From Deltaproteobacteria bacterium (lineage in GTDB: Bacteria; Myxococcota_A; UBA9160; JAJDAL01), in the NCBI GenBank assembly GCA_029261875.1, contig JAJDAL010000053.1, positions 1 through 44,692 of the forward strand: 44,692 nucleotides of DNA, written 5' to 3'. The notes beneath the pieces were generated by a model. The model was not told where the DNA came from, did not search any database, and was given only the letters and a program-made list of their open reading frames with translations. How positions within the stretch are numbered: position 1 is the stretch's first letter; each line of letters opens with the position of its first letter. Of this stretch, positions 26,320 to 36,131 are shown piece after piece. A program made the position numbers and the translations under genes.

Positions 26320-29300
26320 TCAGGAATCTTCATGGTTGGATAATCGCAAATCCAGCGTCATGGGGAAATCCGGGTTCACGGCCGGGCGCTGCAAGCTGCG
26401 CAGGCCGGCCGTGTGACCGTGCTGGCTGAAGCGTGCGAGGCGGCGCCCTTCTGCCTCGAAGGCGTTCACGGGAAACTGTTCGTGGCTGCGGCCGCCGGGA
26501 TGGGCCACGTGGTAGCGGCAACCCGCCACCGCGAGTTCCGACCAACGGTCCACCAGGTCGAAGTTCAGGGGCGCGTGCACGGGAATGGTGGGATGCAGGC
26601 AATGGGACGGTTGCCAGGCGCGGAAGCGCACGCCCGCCACCCACTCTCCCTGGGTCCCGGTGGCATGCTGGGGGAGTGCGATGCCATTGCATCCCAGTTC
26701 GTAGCGCGAGTCGCCCGCCCCGCTCACTCGGGCTTGAATGCGTTCCAGAGAGGAATCCACGAAACGCGTGGTGCCCCCCACCGCGCCTTCCTCCCCAAGC
26801 ACGTGCCAGGGCTCCAGGGCCTGGCGCAGTTCGACTTCGACATCGCCGTACTGAACGGTTCCGTATAGGGGGAAGCGGAACTCGAAATGGGGAGCAAACC
26901 ATTCCTCGCGGAACGCGAAGCCAGCCTGGCGCAACTCTGCGAGCACTTCGCAAAAATCCCGCCACACAAAGTGGGGCAGCATGAAGCGATCGTGCAGCGA
27001 AGTACCCCAGCGCGCCAGCGGAAGCCGGTAGGGCGCCTTCCAGAAGCGTGCAATCAAGGCGCGTAGCAAGAGCTGCTGGGCCAGACTCATTTGCGCGTGA
27101 GGGGGCATCTCGAAAGCGCGCAACTCCACCAGACCCAGCCGCCCGGTGGCGGAGTCCGGCGAGTAGAGCTTGTCGATGCAGAACTCGGCCCGGTGGGTGT
27201 TGCCCGTTACGTCGATCAACAAGTGGCGCAGGATGCGGTCGACCAACCAGGGAGGACATTCCCCTTCGCCGGGGTCGGGGATCTGGCGAAACGCCAATTC
27301 GAGTTCGTAGAGGGAATCGTGGCGGGCTTCATCCACTCGGGGCGCCTGGCTCGTAGGACCAATGAACATGCCCGAGAAGAGATAGGAGAGCGCGGGATGA
27401 TTGACCCAATAGGCCACCAGACTCGACAACAGATCGGGCCGCCGCAGGAAGGGGCTATCGGCGGGGGTGGCGCCGCCCACCACGACGTGGTTGCCACCGC
27501 CGGTGCCGGTGTGCCGACCGTCGAGCTGAAACTTTTCGCTCACCAGCCCGATCTGCCGGGCATCTTCGTAGAGCGCGGTGGTGTTGTCCACCAGCTCCCG
27601 CCAGTTGGACGCCGGCTGCACGTTCACTTCGATGACACCCGGATCGGGTGTGACCTGTAGTTTTTCGATGCGATGGTCCGGCGGCGGCGCGTAGCCTTCC
27701 AGGTGGATTGCCGTATCGAGTGTGCTCGCGACGTCTTCCACCACGGCCACCAGCTCGATGTAGGCTTCGGCGGATTCCACCGGCGGCAGGAAGACACACA
27801 AACGACCGTCCCGGGGTTCCACCGCCAAGGCGGAACGTACGGGGCGTTCCTCCATGGCCGCGTCCGTGGCCTTTGGATCTTTGGCGTCGCGCGGCCGCTG
27901 CGATTGCGGAGCTTGTTTTCGAATCGCCGGTGCCGGTAGCGCGGCACGCGGCAAGGTCGGGTCCATGGAAATCACATGGGGATAGTCGACCTCTGCCAGG
28001 TGGGGGAGCGAACCCAGGGGCAGCCGGAAACCCACCGGTGCATCGCCGGGAATCAGGAAGAGCTGCTTGCGACGTAGAGACCAACGATCGGACATCCATT
28101 GACGACCGCCGTCGCGGGCGTTCCAGGCCTGCACCGGCAGCACGAAGCCCACCGGTTCGCCGAGACCCTGAGAAAGCGTGGCGATCAGCCGGGCGCGTTT
28201 CTCGGGATCTTCATAGGCGGGGTCCGTCGGATCCACGTTTTCCGGCAGGCCCCCTTCGGAGGCCAGTCGAACCAGCGGATCGTTGTAAGCGGGCAACACG
28301 AAATCGGGGTCGATCGAGAGTCGTGTGGCCACTTCGCGGGCAAAGTGCTCCGCCTGGTCGGCCGTGGGATGGTGGTCGCTGGTCTCGCTCGCGATGCGTT
28401 TGGGATCCGTCCACAGGGGCTGCCCATCGCTGCGCCAGAAAATGGAAAAAGCCCAGCGCGGTAGCGGTTCACCGGGATACCACTTGCCCTGGCCGTAATG
28501 CAGCAGACCGCCGGGCGCCAGACGCGCGCGCAATCGTTCGATCAGTTCGTGGGCATAGCGACGCTTCGTGGGCCCCACCGCTTCGGTGTTCCACTCATCG
28601 CCCTCCATGTCGTCGGCGGCGACGAAGGTAGGCTCGCCCCCCATGGTGAGGCGCACATCCTCTTCGAGCAGGCGGCGATCCACCGCTTCGCCGAGCTCTT
28701 GAATGGCTTGCCACTGTTCACCCGTGTAGGGCTTGGTGACGCGGGGCGATTCCTGAACCCGGGTTACCGACATGGCGTGGCCGAACTCGACTTCGCAGGG
28801 TTCTACCAGCCCGCTGGTCGGTGCAGCACTTTGGGGCTTGGGACTGCAGGCCAGGGGAATGTGACCTTCCCCGGCCAGCAGGCCAGACGTGGGATCGAGC
28901 CCCACCCAGCCGGCGCCAGGCAGGTAGGCCTCGGCCCAGGCATGTAGATCGGTGAAATCCGCCGCGGCCCCCGCCGGCCCCTTCACGGGTTTTTCGTCGG
29001 GCACCAGCTGAATCAGGTAGCCGGAAGCAAAGCGCGCCGCGATCCCGAGATTGCGCAGGATATGGACCAACAGCCAGGCGGAATCCCGACACGAACCGCT
29101 TCCCAGCGCCAGGGATTCTTCGGGATCCTGCACCCCGGGTTCCAGGCGCACCACGTAATCCACCGCTTGCTGCACGCGCTGGTTCTGCTCGACCAGGAAA
29201 TCGATCAGTGGCGTCGGCTGGTGTTCGACCGCCTGCAGCCAACGCTTCAAGCGGGGCCCCGGCGCGTCCTGCTTCAGAAAGGGATCGAGTTCTTCCGCCA

Positions 29301-29628
29301 GGGCAGGCTCATAGGTGAACGGCCAGGCTTGGGCGCCCTCTTCCAGGAAGAAGTCGAACGGATTGATGACAGACATCTCCGCCACCAGGTCCACCAACAC
29401 CCGCAATTCCCGGGTGCGTTCGGGGACCAGCACCCGGGCCAGGTAGTTGCCCTGGGGATCCTGTTGCCAGTTCAAGAAATGCTCGGCCGGCTCGACGGTG
29501 AGGGAATAACTCGTGATGGGCGTACGGCAGTGAGGCGCCGGCCGCAGACGTATGGTCTGGGACCCCAACTTCACCGGCCGATCGTAGCGGTAAAGGGTTT
29601 CGTGATGGAGAGCGACGTGGAGCGTCAT
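26320..29628 (-). CDS. Transglutaminase-like protein with DUF2126 domain
   Basis: A 1102-residue protein, the usual length of this family. The N-terminal transglutaminase region starts MTLHVALHHETLYRYDRPVK. It has the catalytic Cys about 179 in LGSGSCRDSAWLL, with RNLGIAARFASGYL behind it, and His in DLHAWAEAYLPG and Asp in GLDPTSG. From about 330 the DUF2126 part begins with VRLTMGGEPTFV, contains GPTKRRYAHELIERLR, LLHYGQGKWYPGEPLPRWAF and, later, TGTGGGNHVVVGG, and ends TLDLRLSNH. It is located in the same small cluster as the permuted ATP-grasp and alpha-E proteins, as in many Proteobacteria. The cluster is predicted to make or remove an unknown peptide modification. The ATG start has no close alternative. 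Confidence 0.94.
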   Translation of the reverse strand: MTLHVALHHETLYRYDRPVKLGSQTIRLRPAPHCRTPITSYSLTVEPAEHFLNWQQDPQGNYLARVLVPERTRELRVLVDLVAEMSVINPFDFFLEEGAQAWPFTYEPALAEELDPFLKQDAPGPRLKRWLQAVEHQPTPLIDFLVEQNQRVQQAVDYVVRLEPGVQDPEESLALGSGSCRDSAWLLVHILRNLGIAARFASGYLIQLVPDEKPVKGPAGAAADFTDLHAWAEAYLPGAGWVGLDPTSGLLAGEGHIPLACSPKPQSAAPTSGLVEPCEVEFGHAMSVTRVQESPRVTKPYTGEQWQAIQELGEAVDRRLLEEDVRLTMGGEPTFVAADDMEGDEWNTEAVGPTKRRYAHELIERLRARLAPGGLLHYGQGKWYPGEPLPRWAFSIFWRSDGQPLWTDPKRIASETSDHHPTADQAEHFAREVATRLSIDPDFVLPAYNDPLVRLASEGGLPENVDPTDPAYEDPEKRARLIATLSQGLGEPVGFVLPVQAWNARDGGRQWMSDRWSLRRKQLFLIPGDAPVGFRLPLGSLPHLAEVDYPHVISMDPTLPRAALPAPAIRKQAPQSQRPRDAKDPKATDAAMEERPVRSALAVEPRDGRLCVFLPPVESAEAYIELVAVVEDVASTLDTAIHLEGYAPPPDHRIEKLQVTPDPGVIEVNVQPASNWRELVDNTTALYEDARQIGLVSEKFQLDGRHTGTGGGNHVVVGGATPADSPFLRRPDLLSSLVAYWVNHPALSYLFSGMFIGPTSQAPRVDEARHDSLYELELAFRQIPDPGEGECPPWLVDRILRHLLIDVTGNTHRAEFCIDKLYSPDSATGRLGLVELRAFEMPPHAQMSLAQQLLLRALIARFWKAPYRLPLARWGTSLHDRFMLPHFVWRDFCEVLAELRQAGFAFREEWFAPHFEFRFPLYGTVQYGDVEVELRQALEPWHVLGEEGAVGGTTRFVDSSLERIQARVSGAGDSRYELGCNGIALPQHATGTQGEWVAGVRFRAWQPSHCLHPTIPVHAPLNFDLVDRWSELAVAGCRYHVAHPGGRSHEQFPVNAFEAEGRRLARFSQHGHTAGLRSLQRPAVNPDFPMTLDLRLSNHEDS

Positions 29629-29925
29629 GTTCCCGCAACTCTACCGCGTTCCCGTACACCATGCGTCCGCGGGGTCAGTTGACCGTTCCGCTGCTACGGG
29701 AGATTCGTCACCTTTGCCCACCCGACCCTGGGCCGCTGGCGCGCTATCCCGGCGTCTCTCAGTTCAGCGACGAACGCCGGCGGCGATAGACCGTGAGCCC
29801 AGCCCGCACTCGCTCCAGCGACGAGAAGCGGCAATGCCTCCGGGCGGTTCCGACGGGCGTCCGAGGCTGAGCGTTACGGCAAGCACTTTCGGGGATCTGC
29901 TGCGGGAAATTGAAAGAGGAGTTAT

Positions 29926-30018
29926 TGGAGTGGGAAACGGGATTCGCGAGCAACCTTCGTTGCGAAGGCTTCGCGGCGCGAAGCGCCGCTCGCAACCCGC
30001 GACCCCCAGCTTGGGAAG
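29926..30018 (-). repeat. tRNA-Gly 3' half split by a 47-base insert
   Basis: Bases 29926-29946 match the tRNA 3' end (36144-36164) with one change, and 29994-30018 match the next 25 bases (36165-36189), reaching through the anticodon loop. Between them, exactly in the T-loop, lie 47 extra bases. A 46-base identity from the anticodon loop to the 3' CCA is what a tRNA-targeting integrase leaves as its attachment-site core, so this is my best candidate for the left end of the 30.0-36.1 kb block. It lacks the 5' half and cannot be a functional tRNA. Confidence 0.82.
29946..29993. repeat. Palindromic three-way-junction insert in the tRNA-like T-loop
   Basis: GCGAGC (29946-29951) pairs with GCTCGC (29988-29993). 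Inside this are two perfect six-base hairpins with three-base loops: CCTTCG/CGAAGG (29954-29968) and CTTCGC/GCGAAG (29969-29983). The layout, a closing stem with two side hairpins, is compact and regular. It resembles REP/MITE-like palindromes, but I know no named family with this exact sequence. Its first bases recur at 18720-18734 behind the other tRNA-like fragment. Confidence 0.75.
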
Positions 30019-30196
30019 TCGGCGGGCGTCTGCGCGTAAAGGGGCGGCATGATTCAAGAGGTGCTGATCCCGTGCCCGGTGCAGGTAGGACAGAGCCGGT
30101 CAGAGAGGGGCAGGCAGGGACAACACAACCACGTAACTAAGTAGGCTAGTGTCGCAGCGTCAGAGAACCGATTCCAGTATATCGGGAGGCTCGGCA

Positions 30197-31849
30197 ATGC
30201 TCGGCCACGACAGGATCGGCACTCGCGCTACCGCATCTCTCTTTATACTGGTGGCAACGATATCACCCACCACCGCGCCAGCACATGATGGCGCGCATGA
30301 CACACCATCCACCACGCCATCGCGCGAAGTCGTACTCGGCACGATCGACTTCCCAACCTCCGCTGCTTTAGAAGCACAAGAGTCATTCGTCCGCGGCGTC
30401 CTTTATCTGCATAGCTTCGAGTACGCTCCCGCGGCTGTCGCTTTTCGGGAGGCCCAGACAATCGCTCCCGACTTCGCCCTGGCCTACTGGGGAGAGGCGA
30501 TGACCCATCATCACTCGCTATGGCGAGTCCAGCACCTGGAGGCTGCACAGACGATACTAAAACGACTTGGCAAGACGCCGGAGGAACGTTCCAAGAAGGC
30601 GCCAACGCAGCGGGAGAAAGATTACCTTCGCGCCGCTGACATCCTGTTCGGCATGACCGAGCAGACGCGGAGCCTCGGGAAATTGGAAAGAGATATCCAC
30701 TATCGCAATGAAATGAAGCGAGTCCACGAGACCTACCCGAATGATCTGGAGGCAAGAGCCTTCTATGGACTATCCATCCTGGGCGTCGGGAGTGCGAATC
30801 GCGAATATTCAACTTATATGAAGGCCGCCGCTGTTCTTACGCCCGTGTGGGACGCCAATCATTCCCATCCAGGTGCCGCACACTACCTCATTCATTCCTA
30901 CGACGACCCCGTTCACGCCATCCTTGGGCTGCCAATGGCGCGTGCGTACGAAAAGATCGCCGTAGGCGCAGCCCACGCGCAGCACATGACATCCCATATA
31001 TATGTTGCGCTTGGCATGTGGAAAGAGATGACCGCCGCCAACGTGACGGCGCTGCAAGTGGAGTCGGCAAAAACGACCGGAGAAGGATCCCGAAGTCGCG
31101 AGGCATGGCATCACCGTTACTGGCTCCACTATGGACGCCTCCAGCAGGGCCACTTGGACGACGCCCTCGAGATGCTGAAGACCGCGCGGGAGCGCATTTC
31201 CATTGATCCGTTGCCCCGGGAGCGCTCCTACTATGGAGCGATGTACGCCCGCTATCTAATTGACACCGAGTCGTGGGGAGAAGCCGATACATGGCTTGCG
31301 CCTGAAGGTGTCGACATCCAGATCCCTCACTACCACTTCGCACGAGCATTCGCTGCGACGAAACTCGGTGCGCTCGACGAGGCGCGTAAACACTTGGGCC
31401 AGATTCGCACGGGAGGAGAGGCCAACCCGGAGATCATTTTGGAGCAGAAGGAAGTCGACATACTGAAGCTTGAAGTAGAGGCAGTGATTGCACTGGCCGA
31501 AGGGAGCGGGAAGCGGGCTCTTGAACTGGCGCGTCGTGCTAGGGAGCTGCAGGCGAGCTTACCCTTTCGCTACGGGCCTCCGCGAATCTCGAAGCCCACC
31601 GCGGAACTACTCGGTGATATTCTCTCGGCACTCGCCGACGACAAAAAGGCAGCCCTTGCGTACAAGGACCAGCTAAGCCGAAGCCAGTCGAGAACCACTT
31701 CCCTGATCGGTCTGGCACGCGCAAGCGCGCGCGCCGGTGATCGCACGACTTCTGTGGAAGCGTACGAAACGCTCGCAGACATATGGCAGAGCGCGGACTC
31801 GACCTTACCCGCATTGGCGGAAGTCAGAGACCCTATCAATGTTCGCTAG
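30197..31849 (+). CDS. Exported TPR-repeat protein
   Basis: The ATG at 30197 is chosen because GGGAGG lies 7 bases before it and a signal peptide follows (about residues 10-30, cleavage near TAPA-HD). The ATG codes for a roughly 550-residue protein of TPR units: VRGVLYLHSFEYAPAAVAFR with EAQTIAPDFALAYWGEAMTH; ARAFYGLSILGVGSANREY; and HPGAAHYLIHSYDDPVHAIL with GAAHAQHMTSHIYVALGMW. The last block is a distinctive signature of a family of His-rich exported TPR proteins whose function is unknown. DNA here is less GC-rich than in the flanking clusters (for example TTATATGAAGG, TATCTAATTGAC), which fits recent acquisition within the tRNA-Gly-bounded block. It is alone on its strand, about 350 bases before the VCBS gene. 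Confidence 0.85.
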   Translation: MLGHDRIGTRATASLFILVATISPTTAPAHDGAHDTPSTTPSREVVLGTIDFPTSAALEAQESFVRGVLYLHSFEYAPAAVAFREAQTIAPDFALAYWGEAMTHHHSLWRVQHLEAAQTILKRLGKTPEERSKKAPTQREKDYLRAADILFGMTEQTRSLGKLERDIHYRNEMKRVHETYPNDLEARAFYGLSILGVGSANREYSTYMKAAAVLTPVWDANHSHPGAAHYLIHSYDDPVHAILGLPMARAYEKIAVGAAHAQHMTSHIYVALGMWKEMTAANVTALQVESAKTTGEGSRSREAWHHRYWLHYGRLQQGHLDDALEMLKTARERISIDPLPRERSYYGAMYARYLIDTESWGEADTWLAPEGVDIQIPHYHFARAFAATKLGALDEARKHLGQIRTGGEANPEIILEQKEVDILKLEVEAVIALAEGSGKRALELARRARELQASLPFRYGPPRISKPTAELLGDILSALADDKKAALAYKDQLSRSQSRTTSLIGLARASARAGDRTTSVEAYETLADIWQSADSTLPALAEVRDPINVR

Positions 31850-32195
31850 CGTACCCTTGTCCTGAGGCTACAGCTCGGTTCGACATGAGCTGGAGCGATG
31901 CACGCAACTATTCGGTCCGGCCGTTCACGTGTTGAACCGAACGAAGTCCCAATAGAACCCGACGTGAGTGCGGCCCGTTGGGCCCATCGCCACGCAATCC
32001 CGACCCTTTCCTCATCATTCTGCCAGTAGGAACACCTGTTCCGCGTCGGGGCACACCCACAAAGCGATGTCTTGCTTCCTGGTGGTCGGCGCACCCCGAA
32101 CCCAGGGCTGCTTGGCTTCCTCGTTGGCCCGAGAGCACTTTGTTAGGTCCAAAATGGGTCGGATCGTTGGCTGTAGTGCCTAAGGAGAAGGCGAA
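31850..32195. other. Intergenic region before the VCBS-repeat gene
   Basis: The 346 bases contain no gene I can support. A minus-strand frame (31846-32094) exists but has no recognisable features. AAGGAG precedes the ATG at 32196 by 9 bases. No tRNA-like copy is present here. Confidence 0.4.
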
Positions 32196-35100
32196 ATGCG
32201 CATTTCGGATCGCATTCTGTCGGCATCGTTTCTTACTGTGATTGTGTCTGCACCTGCGACCTCCCAAGAAGTCATCGTATACGGCGATCACCAGCCGACC
32301 TATTTCACTGACGGACGGTCCTTCGAGGCCCCGTTTGTTTTCAGGGACAGCCCAGGCGATCGCGATAGCCGGGTGAGCTTTGAGACGGTTCCCGGTCTGC
32401 GGAAGCCACTGGGGACCAACAACTGGGGTCAAGCCGCCTACGGAAAGTATCTGCTTGGAGGCACACACAACCCGCCGGCGGGGGGAAGATGCCCAGACGA
32501 TCTCGGCGACATCTGTACTTTCGACAATTGGGTCGAAGATCACCTGATCAACATCTTTGACAGCGAAGAAAAAGACAACTGCATGCTCGACGTGACCGGG
32601 CCTGCCGTCATCAGGAATCAAGCCTCGTCCCGAACACTCATCACCGCAAGTCCCGATCAGCGACATTCCAGAATCTATTTTGCCGGTCGTTTTGGCGACT
32701 GGGCCTTCGGCTATATCGAAGCGGATCTCGATCAGCCAGATCCCTGCAGCTGGAGGGTCGTGCAAGTAACGCAGGCCATGTTGGACGCGGGGCGAACGCC
32801 GGGCGAAGTAGCCAGCTCCTTCGAATACGACGGACTCAACATTCTGCGTCACGAGGAATCCACCACGGATCCCTACGGGGTCGACTACGTACTGCTCCCC
32901 AACTGGTGGGGGCATCGCGTCTCGGTCGTACGGGTCGATTCCACGGGGGTCAACACACTGGACACCTATGTGTTGCCGCCAATGGGACCGCCAGCCATCT
33001 GCGACGATCCCAATAGCCGCGTCGAGTGCGTTTCGGTCGCCTGCCCCGGGACAACCTGCGGACTCACCTGTCCCATCCATCGCCGGCCCGTGCAACTACC
33101 CCAGGTGGACCGCACCCGACCGCGTAACGATCAGCGATTTACCCTCTTCTACGAAACCTATCAAGCCTTTCCGATCCTCTACCCGGGCCCCTGTGGCCTT
33201 GGCGTAGGCGCCCAGGAATTTCGGATCGACCTAGACGCGCTGACTCCCACCATCGGGGCGACCAGCCGCATGTTCTACCCCGCTGCCGATCCCACCAATG
33301 TTCAATCGCATCATCCGTCGGGTCTCGATTACGACAGCAACGGTGGATTGTGGACCAACGATCGCGTCCCGGACCCCACCCGGGCGAGACCGGGGCTCTA
33401 TCAAGTGAAACAAGTCGGAGATACCTGTGTCATCAATGGTGTAACGATCCCCGTCACCGCCGGCAGCCGTTTCGTGGGCGAGCATTGCTACTACGACACG
33501 AGCGAGCCCAACGATTTCACCCGCGTGGATTCCGACCAGGTATTCCCCGTCGACCAGGATCCACCCACGAATGCGAACGTATACCCCGTGCAAGTGAGCG
33601 ACACGACCTACTTCCTCACATCGCGCTCGATTCAGCGCGCCCAGGCCTCAGGGCGCAGCTGGAACCTGGAATCTCCGCAAGACTTCAAGGTGGGCCTACC
33701 CACCGAAATGTTGCCCGCGGAAGCGCGAAAGTGCGCCCACCCGACCGATGAAGGGAGACCCTGCGTTTGTCCCGACGACACAAAGGTCGGCGAGGAGTGC
33801 CTTGACGCGGTCCACTGTGGAGAAGACGCCTCTCCTCCGCTGTGTGTACCCCGAGACGAGAGTGAATACGGGGGAGGTGGCGGAACGCGTCTCCTGGTGG
33901 TTGGCGGTTCGCCGAAGTCACTCTGGAGTCCTCAAATGGCCTACGCGGCGCGCCCCGTGTTTCCCCCTTACGCGGCCAGCAACTTCTACTGGAATCGGGT
34001 TCCGATCCAAACAAAGATTCCCGATGGCACTACGACCGGCCGAGTGGGCCTGGCCTGGAACGGAGAACGGCTTTGGATGGCGGCCCGAAGGACCAACGGT
34101 CTGCAGTTCCGGGTCCGCGACGCCGGCTTGTGGTCGGAGTGGTACGCCCTGCCCGCAAACGGTGCGGTCGCTGGCGGCGTCAGTGTTATCGCGACATCGC
34201 AACGTGTCGAAATTTTCGCCCGGGTTGGCAACGCGATCCAAACCACGCATCTGGTGAGTAGCAACCTGGACTGTGTTCCTGAAGACTGCGTTTGGACCAA
34301 TTGGTCCACCGTATCCATATCGGGCAGTGTCACCCCTACTTCAGATCCCGCGGTTGCCTACGAAGACGGGATCAAGCCCTTCTTCGTGGTACGCGGAAGC
34401 GACAGAAAACTCTACTATGCCCAGGCCGGCGCCGGCGCCGCCAGCCAGGTCTGGCGTCAGATCCCGGGGCTCCTAACAGAATACGCACCATCGGTGACCT
34501 GGCATGCCGCAGAGCGGCGCTTCTGGGTCGCTGCCCGAGATCGCCGTGATGGACTGATTCGAGTGGCGCGTATCGCACCGGGAATGGCCCCGACCGGGTG
34601 GCAGTCCGTTGCGAAGCATAGCTCTTTAGACTGGCAAACCGCGCCGACGATTCTCTGGGATGGCAGTCAGATTCGTCTTTTCGCCAGCCAAACCGGTTCC
34701 CCCTATTGGATCTATCAAAGCAGCTACCAGGGCGAATGGTCACCCTGGGACTGGGTCCGGAGTTGGGCCAATTCGGCGGCCCAATCCGCCGCGGCCTCGG
34801 TGAATGGCGATGTGACATTGGTGAGCCAATTCGGTTCCCAGCTCTATGAATCCCTTGCCACCCCGCCCTCGCGCGATCAATCGGGACCTTCAGACGTGGA
34901 ACTCATGGTCGTCGGCGACCTTGACGGCGATGGCCGGGATGATGTCGTGTTGGACTACGGACCTGGGAAGACCTTCACTCCGCTATGGGTTTGGAAGAAC
35001 AACTCGGGCTGGCAGGAGATTCCACTCGCTCACTCCCCCTTGGCCCTCGCGGTGGGGGACATCGACGGAAACGGACAAGACGATCTGGTTGCCGTCTTCC

Positions 35101-36131
35101 GTGAGGGACTCGAGATCGCGCCGATCCGGGTCTGGATGAACAATTCGGAATGGAAGGCCATCGATGCCAGGTATTCGGCAGAATCCATCGTGATCGCCGA
35201 TCTCGATGGGAATGGTCTCGACGACATCATCGCGGACTACGGCAGCGAGGAAAGCTTCACGCCGCTTTGGGTTTATCGCAATAACGATAAATGGCACGAA
35301 CTGCGCTTCACGCCCTCTCCGAACCGTTCTCCCCTACTGATGACAGCGGCCAATCTTGACGGGGATGCGGCGGACAAGGATGAAATCGTCCTTGATTACG
35401 GTTCGGGTTTTGGCCTGCGCATGTGGCGCAATGATGCCACCTGGGAAGGGATCGGTTCCGCGACTGGGGCGGAGATTCTGGTTACCGGAGATCTCGACGG
35501 AAACGGCGTGGAAGACCTGATCGTCGACTACGGCTACGGACAGGGCTTCGCGCCACTGTGGTCCCGGATGAACAATTCGAACTGGGTAATCCTGGACGGT
35601 GAGTTCTCGCCAGAAAACCTGGTTGTGGGAAATGTGAACGGCATGGCGGGCGACGACCTGGTCGCAGACTACGGAGATCATCGAGGCGATAGCCAAAGTG
35701 ATTTGTGGTTGCTGTTGGACAACAATACCGCCTCATGGACAGCGCTTGGCCGGGGCAACCCCGGCAGGCTCGCCATTGGCGACCTGAATAATTCCGGTCT
35801 TGACGATATCGTGGCCGACTACGGACACGGTTACATCTTCGATCCGCTTTGGAAGCGCATCGACAACTTGTGGTTCCCCTTCAACGAGACGGATGAGAGC
35901 ACCCTGGGTTCGGTACTCTGCCCCATGGACCAGTTCGATCCCGTGCCCGTTTGCGGAATCGGCTTCGAGTTGGCGCTATTGCTGCCCATCCTGATGAAGC
36001 TCCGCCGGCGGAATTCGACATCACGCCCACACTCGGACGTCGGACGAAAACGCAGCCTGAACTTCCTATGCCCGACGGTGTTTTCGCGGACCGAACAGCG
36101 ACGAAACAGGGATGCGGGCAAGATTTCGTAA
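32196..36131 (+). CDS. Large secreted propeller/VCBS-repeat protein with Cys-type sorting tail
   Basis: A 1311-residue exported protein (signal peptide to about residue 24, SAPATSQ). The N-terminal 550 residues form an unidentified Cys-containing region; residues about 590-880 look like a lectin-type propeller (VGLAWNGERLWMAARRTNG, VAYEDGIKPFFVVRGSDRKL, ILWDGSQIRLFASQTGS). Residues about 903-1228 are seven VCBS/FG-GAP repeats of about 46 residues with Ca-binding loops (DLDGDGRDDVVLDYG, DLDGNGLDDIIADYG, DLDGNGVEDLIVDYG). At 1253 a Cys begins a sorting-like tail (CGIGFELALLLPILMKLRRR). Some 40 further residues (NSTSRPHSDVGRKRS...) then continue to the stop, 13 bases from the tRNA. A tail of this kind is normally the very end, so the extension may come from sequence joined at the island edge. 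Confidence 0.83.
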   Translation: MRISDRILSASFLTVIVSAPATSQEVIVYGDHQPTYFTDGRSFEAPFVFRDSPGDRDSRVSFETVPGLRKPLGTNNWGQAAYGKYLLGGTHNPPAGGRCPDDLGDICTFDNWVEDHLINIFDSEEKDNCMLDVTGPAVIRNQASSRTLITASPDQRHSRIYFAGRFGDWAFGYIEADLDQPDPCSWRVVQVTQAMLDAGRTPGEVASSFEYDGLNILRHEESTTDPYGVDYVLLPNWWGHRVSVVRVDSTGVNTLDTYVLPPMGPPAICDDPNSRVECVSVACPGTTCGLTCPIHRRPVQLPQVDRTRPRNDQRFTLFYETYQAFPILYPGPCGLGVGAQEFRIDLDALTPTIGATSRMFYPAADPTNVQSHHPSGLDYDSNGGLWTNDRVPDPTRARPGLYQVKQVGDTCVINGVTIPVTAGSRFVGEHCYYDTSEPNDFTRVDSDQVFPVDQDPPTNANVYPVQVSDTTYFLTSRSIQRAQASGRSWNLESPQDFKVGLPTEMLPAEARKCAHPTDEGRPCVCPDDTKVGEECLDAVHCGEDASPPLCVPRDESEYGGGGGTRLLVVGGSPKSLWSPQMAYAARPVFPPYAASNFYWNRVPIQTKIPDGTTTGRVGLAWNGERLWMAARRTNGLQFRVRDAGLWSEWYALPANGAVAGGVSVIATSQRVEIFARVGNAIQTTHLVSSNLDCVPEDCVWTNWSTVSISGSVTPTSDPAVAYEDGIKPFFVVRGSDRKLYYAQAGAGAASQVWRQIPGLLTEYAPSVTWHAAERRFWVAARDRRDGLIRVARIAPGMAPTGWQSVAKHSSLDWQTAPTILWDGSQIRLFASQTGSPYWIYQSSYQGEWSPWDWVRSWANSAAQSAAASVNGDVTLVSQFGSQLYESLATPPSRDQSGPSDVELMVVGDLDGDGRDDVVLDYGPGKTFTPLWVWKNNSGWQEIPLAHSPLALAVGDIDGNGQDDLVAVFREGLEIAPIRVWMNNSEWKAIDARYSAESIVIADLDGNGLDDIIADYGSEESFTPLWVYRNNDKWHELRFTPSPNRSPLLMTAANLDGDAADKDEIVLDYGSGFGLRMWRNDATWEGIGSATGAEILVTGDLDGNGVEDLIVDYGYGQGFAPLWSRMNNSNWVILDGEFSPENLVVGNVNGMAGDDLVADYGDHRGDSQSDLWLLLDNNTASWTALGRGNPGRLAIGDLNNSGLDDIVADYGHGYIFDPLWKRIDNLWFPFNETDESTLGSVLCPMDQFDPVPVCGIGFELALLLPILMKLRRRNSTSRPHSDVGRKRSLNFLCPTVFSRTEQRRNRDAGKIS

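Larger units (their letters stand above)
29629..30196. other. Spacer with the chimeric tRNA-like repeat
   Basis: This 568-base region between two transcription units contains the tRNA-Gly-like repeat with its palindromic insert (29926-30018). The other parts have no supported gene. A short minus frame ending YRRRRSSLN crosses 29759-29995, but it resembles nothing I know and runs through the repeat. The segment 30019-30196 holds GGGAGG, the ribosome site for the ATG at 30197. Confidence 0.5.

Noticed and set aside
29759..29995. A 78-codon minus-strand frame with a basic end
   Set aside because: It runs through the tRNA-like chimera and has no similarity I recognise. It is an accident of the repeat.
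31908..33095. A 395-codon minus-strand frame at the start of the VCBS gene
   Set aside because: It is antisense to the signal peptide and N-terminal domain of the VCBS protein and has no family match. I treat it as a shadow.
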